Part shown: in pieces, positions 61,225 to 63,656 of the stretch
How the letters are laid out: the number at the start of each line of letters is the position of its first letter
How positions within the stretch are numbered: the stretch's first letter is position 1
From: Glaciecola sp. UBA2563
Lineage (GTDB): Bacteria; Pseudomonadota; Gammaproteobacteria; Enterobacterales; Alteromonadaceae
NCBI GenBank assembly: GCA_002340325.1
Contig: DDLV01000097.1
Span: forward strand, 1-63,656
DNA: 63,656 nt
Direction of reading: 5' to 3'
Notes under the pieces: model-generated
Told to the model about the DNA's origin: nothing
What the model saw: the letters and a program-made list of their open reading frames with translations, nothing else
Database searches by the model: none
Translations under genes and position numbers: made by a program

Positions 61225-62355
61225 TCAGCCAACTAGGGCAAGAAGTATTCCAGCAGCTACTGCAGAGCCGAGAACACCAGCGACGTTTGGACCCATTGCA
61301 TGCATCAATAAAAAGTTATGAGGATTTGCTTCTAATCCTACCTTATTAACGACTCTTGCCGCCATTGGAACCGCTGAGACGCCTGCTGCACCGACCAAGG
61401 GGTTTATATTTTCCTTGCTGATTTTATTCATCATTTTGGCCATAAGTACACCAGCAGCGGTACCAATAGAAAAGGCTACTGCCCCTAAAACTAGTATACC
61501 AATCGTCTCTACCGTTAAGAATTTTTCTGCGCTTAGCTGAGAGCCCACCGCTAGACCTAGAAAAATTGTCACTATGTTAATCAATTCATTTTGCGCTGTA
61601 CTGCTTAGCCTTTCAACAACACCACATTCTTTAAGCAGATTGCCAAAGCAGAACATACCGACAAGCGGAGTCGCAGAAGGCAAGAAAATGAGCGTCAAGC
61701 CTAGTACCGCTAATGGGAAAAGAATTTTTTCTCGTTGGCTAACATTGCGAAGCTGCGCCATTGGAAGCTTTCGCTCTTCTTCATTTGTTAGCAACTTCAT
61801 TATAGGCGGCTGTATGATAGGTACCAGCGCCATGTAAGAGTACGCAGCCACTGCAATTGCTCCCAGCAAGTCAGGTGCAAGTTTAGAGGCTAAAAATATC
61901 GCAGTTGGCCCATCTGCGCCACCGATTATTGCGATCGCCGATGCATCTTGTAGTGTGAATTCAAATCCCGGTATAGCGTTGAGTAAAATCGCCCCAAATA
62001 AAGTGGCAAAGATGCCGAATTGCGCAGCGGCGCCAAGTAACAACATGCGAGGGTTCGCGATCAATGCGCCGAAATCGGTCATTGCACCTACCCCCATAAA
62101 TATCAACAGCGGGAATACGCCAGTGTCAATGCCTGCATAATAGACGTAGTACAATAATCCGCCAGCCTCACTGAAACCTGCTAAAGGTATATTTGTGAGA
62201 ACAGCGCCAAAACCTATTGGAATAAGCAATAGTGGTTCAAACTTCTTTACTATTGCCAAATAAAGTAGCGTGCATCCGACCAATATCATGATCAATTGCG
62301 TGAGTTGAAAATGAGGAAGGGCTGTACTCTGCCACAGCGTTAAAAATGCATCCAT
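61225..62355 (-). CDS. oadB: oxaloacetate decarboxylase beta subunit (Na+ pump)
   Basis: A 376-residue integral membrane subunit with about nine helices. It couples decarboxylation of carboxybiotin to Na+ export. Family motifs: GADGPTAIFLASKLAPDLLGAIAVAAYSYMALVPIIQPP (the Na+-binding region, with Asp in GADGP), GNLLKECGVVERL, and the C-terminal NFLLMHAMGPNVAGVLGSAVAAG. It lies 9 bp downstream of oadA on the same strand. The gamma subunit gene oadG, usually upstream of oadA, would be beyond the right edge. Confidence 0.95.
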   Translation of the reverse strand: MDAFLTLWQSTALPHFQLTQLIMILVGCTLLYLAIVKKFEPLLLIPIGFGAVLTNIPLAGFSEAGGLLYYVYYAGIDTGVFPLLIFMGVGAMTDFGALIANPRMLLLGAAAQFGIFATLFGAILLNAIPGFEFTLQDASAIAIIGGADGPTAIFLASKLAPDLLGAIAVAAYSYMALVPIIQPPIMKLLTNEEERKLPMAQLRNVSQREKILFPLAVLGLTLIFLPSATPLVGMFCFGNLLKECGVVERLSSTAQNELINIVTIFLGLAVGSQLSAEKFLTVETIGILVLGAVAFSIGTAAGVLMAKMMNKISKENINPLVGAAGVSAVPMAARVVNKVGLEANPHNFLLMHAMGPNVAGVLGSAVAAGILLALVG

Positions 62356-62364
62356 GGTTTGCCC

Positions 62365-63656
62365 TTATCCTATGTTGAAAAGTACCTGACCTGAACTTAC
62401 CGTATCGCCCTCTTTGATCTCTATTGAGGCGATAGTTCCGTTGTAGGCGGAACGGACTTCAGTTTCCATTTTCATCGCTTCTAATATAAGCAACACGTCA
62501 CCTTCATCAACTGACTGCCCGACTTTTACGTTAATTTTAAAGATATTGCCTGACAGTGGAGCAACGACAGTATTGGCTGACGTTATCGGCTTATCTTGCA
62601 AGTTAACGGACCCTTGCGGGCCAGATATGGCGGTGGATTGTATTTGCTCCGCGCCACTGATGTTGGTCAATTCCCCGTTGCTCGCCACTTCAACCTTATA
62701 GACTCTACCATCGACTCTGACATCATAAGATTCAACGGTTGAGTTTGTCGCTTCGGCGTCAGAACCATTGGTGCTTTGGGCGATCTCTTGAGGATTTGTG
62801 TTTTGCGCATCTGGCGCTGGTTCAAATGCCGATTTATCATCTCTATTTTGCAGAAACTTTAACCCGATTTGTGGAAAGAGCGCGTAGGTTAAAACATCAT
62901 CAATTTTGTTATCAGCAATCCTTAAACTGTACTCAGCCGATAACTGGTCGAGTTCTTCTTCTAGATTTTCCATCTCAGGCTCTAACAAATCGGCAGGTCT
63001 TTGGGTCACAGGAGCCTCCTCCATCAAGACCCTTTCTTGTAAAACCGCATCAACAGGGGCTGGTGTGGCGCCATATTCGCCTTTCAAAATACCTGCTGTT
63101 TCTTTTGAGATCGATTTATATCGCTCTCCCGTGAGCACATTAATAACGGCTTGAGTGCCGACAATCTGTGATGTCGGGGTAACAAGTGGTATGTAGCCTA
63201 AGTCTTTTCGTACTTTCGGGATCTCTTTCAGCACTTCATCAAATTTGTCTTCAGCACCCTGCTCTTTTAATTGGCTTTCCATATTTGTCAGCATACCACC
63301 GGGTACTTGAGCTGCTAGGATTCTGGCGTCTATGCCTTTTAAACTGCCTTCAAATTGCGCATATTTACTTCGAATATCTCTAAAATACGAGGCGATGGGT
63401 GTGATGTCAGCAAGCGATATCCCGGTATCCCGTTCTGTGCCCTCCACTATTGATACAATGCTCTCAGTCGCTGAATGACCATATGTCATCGACATCGAAG
63501 ATACTGCGGTGTCTAACATATCAATGCCCGCATCTATGGCTTTTTGATAGGTCGCTGTGCTCAACCCCGTGGTGGCATGACATTGCATAGCAAGTGGCAC
63601 TTTAACGGTGTCTTTGAGTTCACCGATGAGTTCCTCGCATGCATATGGTTTTAATA
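62365..63656 (-). CDS. oadA: oxaloacetate decarboxylase alpha subunit (5' end outside window)
   Basis: The minus strand is open from 62365 to the right edge and encodes the C-terminal 430 or so residues of OadA. The carboxyltransferase domain shows VPLAMQCHATTGLSTATY, AGIDMLDTAVSSMSMTYGHSATES (metal-binding His and the reaction loop) and LGYIPLVTPTSQIVGTQAVINVL. The biotin-carrier domain ends with LILEAMKMETEV, whose Lys is biotinylated. The sequence continues past the ATG at 63600, so that Met is internal. With OadB it makes the Na+ pump. Confidence 0.95.
   Translation of the reverse strand, partial: LKPYACEELIGELKDTVKVPLAMQCHATTGLSTATYQKAIDAGIDMLDTAVSSMSMTYGHSATESIVSIVEGTERDTGISLADITPIASYFRDIRSKYAQFEGSLKGIDARILAAQVPGGMLTNMESQLKEQGAEDKFDEVLKEIPKVRKDLGYIPLVTPTSQIVGTQAVINVLTGERYKSISKETAGILKGEYGATPAPVDAVLQERVLMEEAPVTQRPADLLEPEMENLEEELDQLSAEYSLRIADNKIDDVLTYALFPQIGLKFLQNRDDKSAFEPAPDAQNTNPQEIAQSTNGSDAEATNSTVESYDVRVDGRVYKVEVASNGELTNISGAEQIQSTAISGPQGSVNLQDKPITSANTVVAPLSGNIFKINVKVGQSVDEGDVLLILEAMKMETEVRSAYNGTIASIEIKEGDTVSSGQVLFNIG

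Noticed and set aside
1..63656. CRISPR arrays, rRNA operons, prophage or integrated conjugative element genes
   Set aside because: I saw no regularly spaced repeats, no rRNA signature, and no phage structural, integrase or conjugation genes.

Overview
The window looks like the chromosome of a marine gammaproteobacterium of the Alteromonadales (Alteromonas/Glaciecola-like). This is inferred from gene content, not from a database search: a TonB2-type transporter with DUF3450, a Na+-pumping oxaloacetate decarboxylase, psp beside sap, leucine dehydrogenase divergent from an Lrp regulator, and a TPP-riboswitch-controlled TonB receptor. Most of the window is ordinary core genome. Two stretches are accessory.

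Left edge (1-4.0 kb) is a degraded island. It holds an IS91-type transposase cut by the window edge, a truncated periplasmic binding protein, an orphan membrane-anchored protein, and an IS110 element with 10-bp matching flanks. The IS110 copy lies between the N- and C-terminal remnants of what looks like one broken S41 peptidase gene.

4.0-24.8 kb is mainly housekeeping: peroxiredoxin, lysS, prfB (with its +1 programmed frameshift), a beta-barrel protein next to a two-component pair, a chromosomal ccdAB module with a likely operator, a five-gene SnoaL/SDR/DUF2878/chalcone-isomerase-like/DUF3833 operon, argS, prfC, rimI, holD and tRNA-Trp. It also has a TMEM175-like channel, a frameshifted DUF4892-OmpA protein, a lipoprotein, a CpeT-like protein and an EEP-family hydrolase.

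24.9-37.4 kb carries a thiamine salvage operon (TPP riboswitch, TonB receptor, YkoF-like protein, PnuT-like transporter, kinase), a hotdog thioesterase, tmcA, and the DUF3450-ExbB-ExbB-ExbD-TonB-TPR energy-transducing operon. The terminator of that last operon lies inside the 3' end of tmcA. A ComFB-like gene follows, then the 4.5S SRP RNA gene.

37.4-49.9 kb has leucine dehydrogenase/Lrp, maiA-tyrR, pspABC with a sigma-54-type promoter, divergent pspF, and sapABCDF.

50-59 kb is the most interesting accessory block. A candidate sigma-54 promoter precedes a sugar-modification operon: DegT aminotransferase, WbqC, methyltransferase, beta-propeller glycosidase-like protein, GNAT, second methyltransferase. 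On the opposite strand lie a GT41 (HMW1C/NGT/OGT-like) protein glycosyltransferase, a PAPS-type sulfotransferase and a DUF2919 membrane protein. Next comes a TPR protein whose C-terminal half reads as a SETD/Rubisco-LSMT-type SET domain. Together they suggest a surface-protein modification locus combining glycosylation, sulfation, O-methylation and perhaps lysine methylation. This is inference; no flagellin or adhesin substrate is in the window.

The right edge holds oadB and most of oadA (5' end outside).
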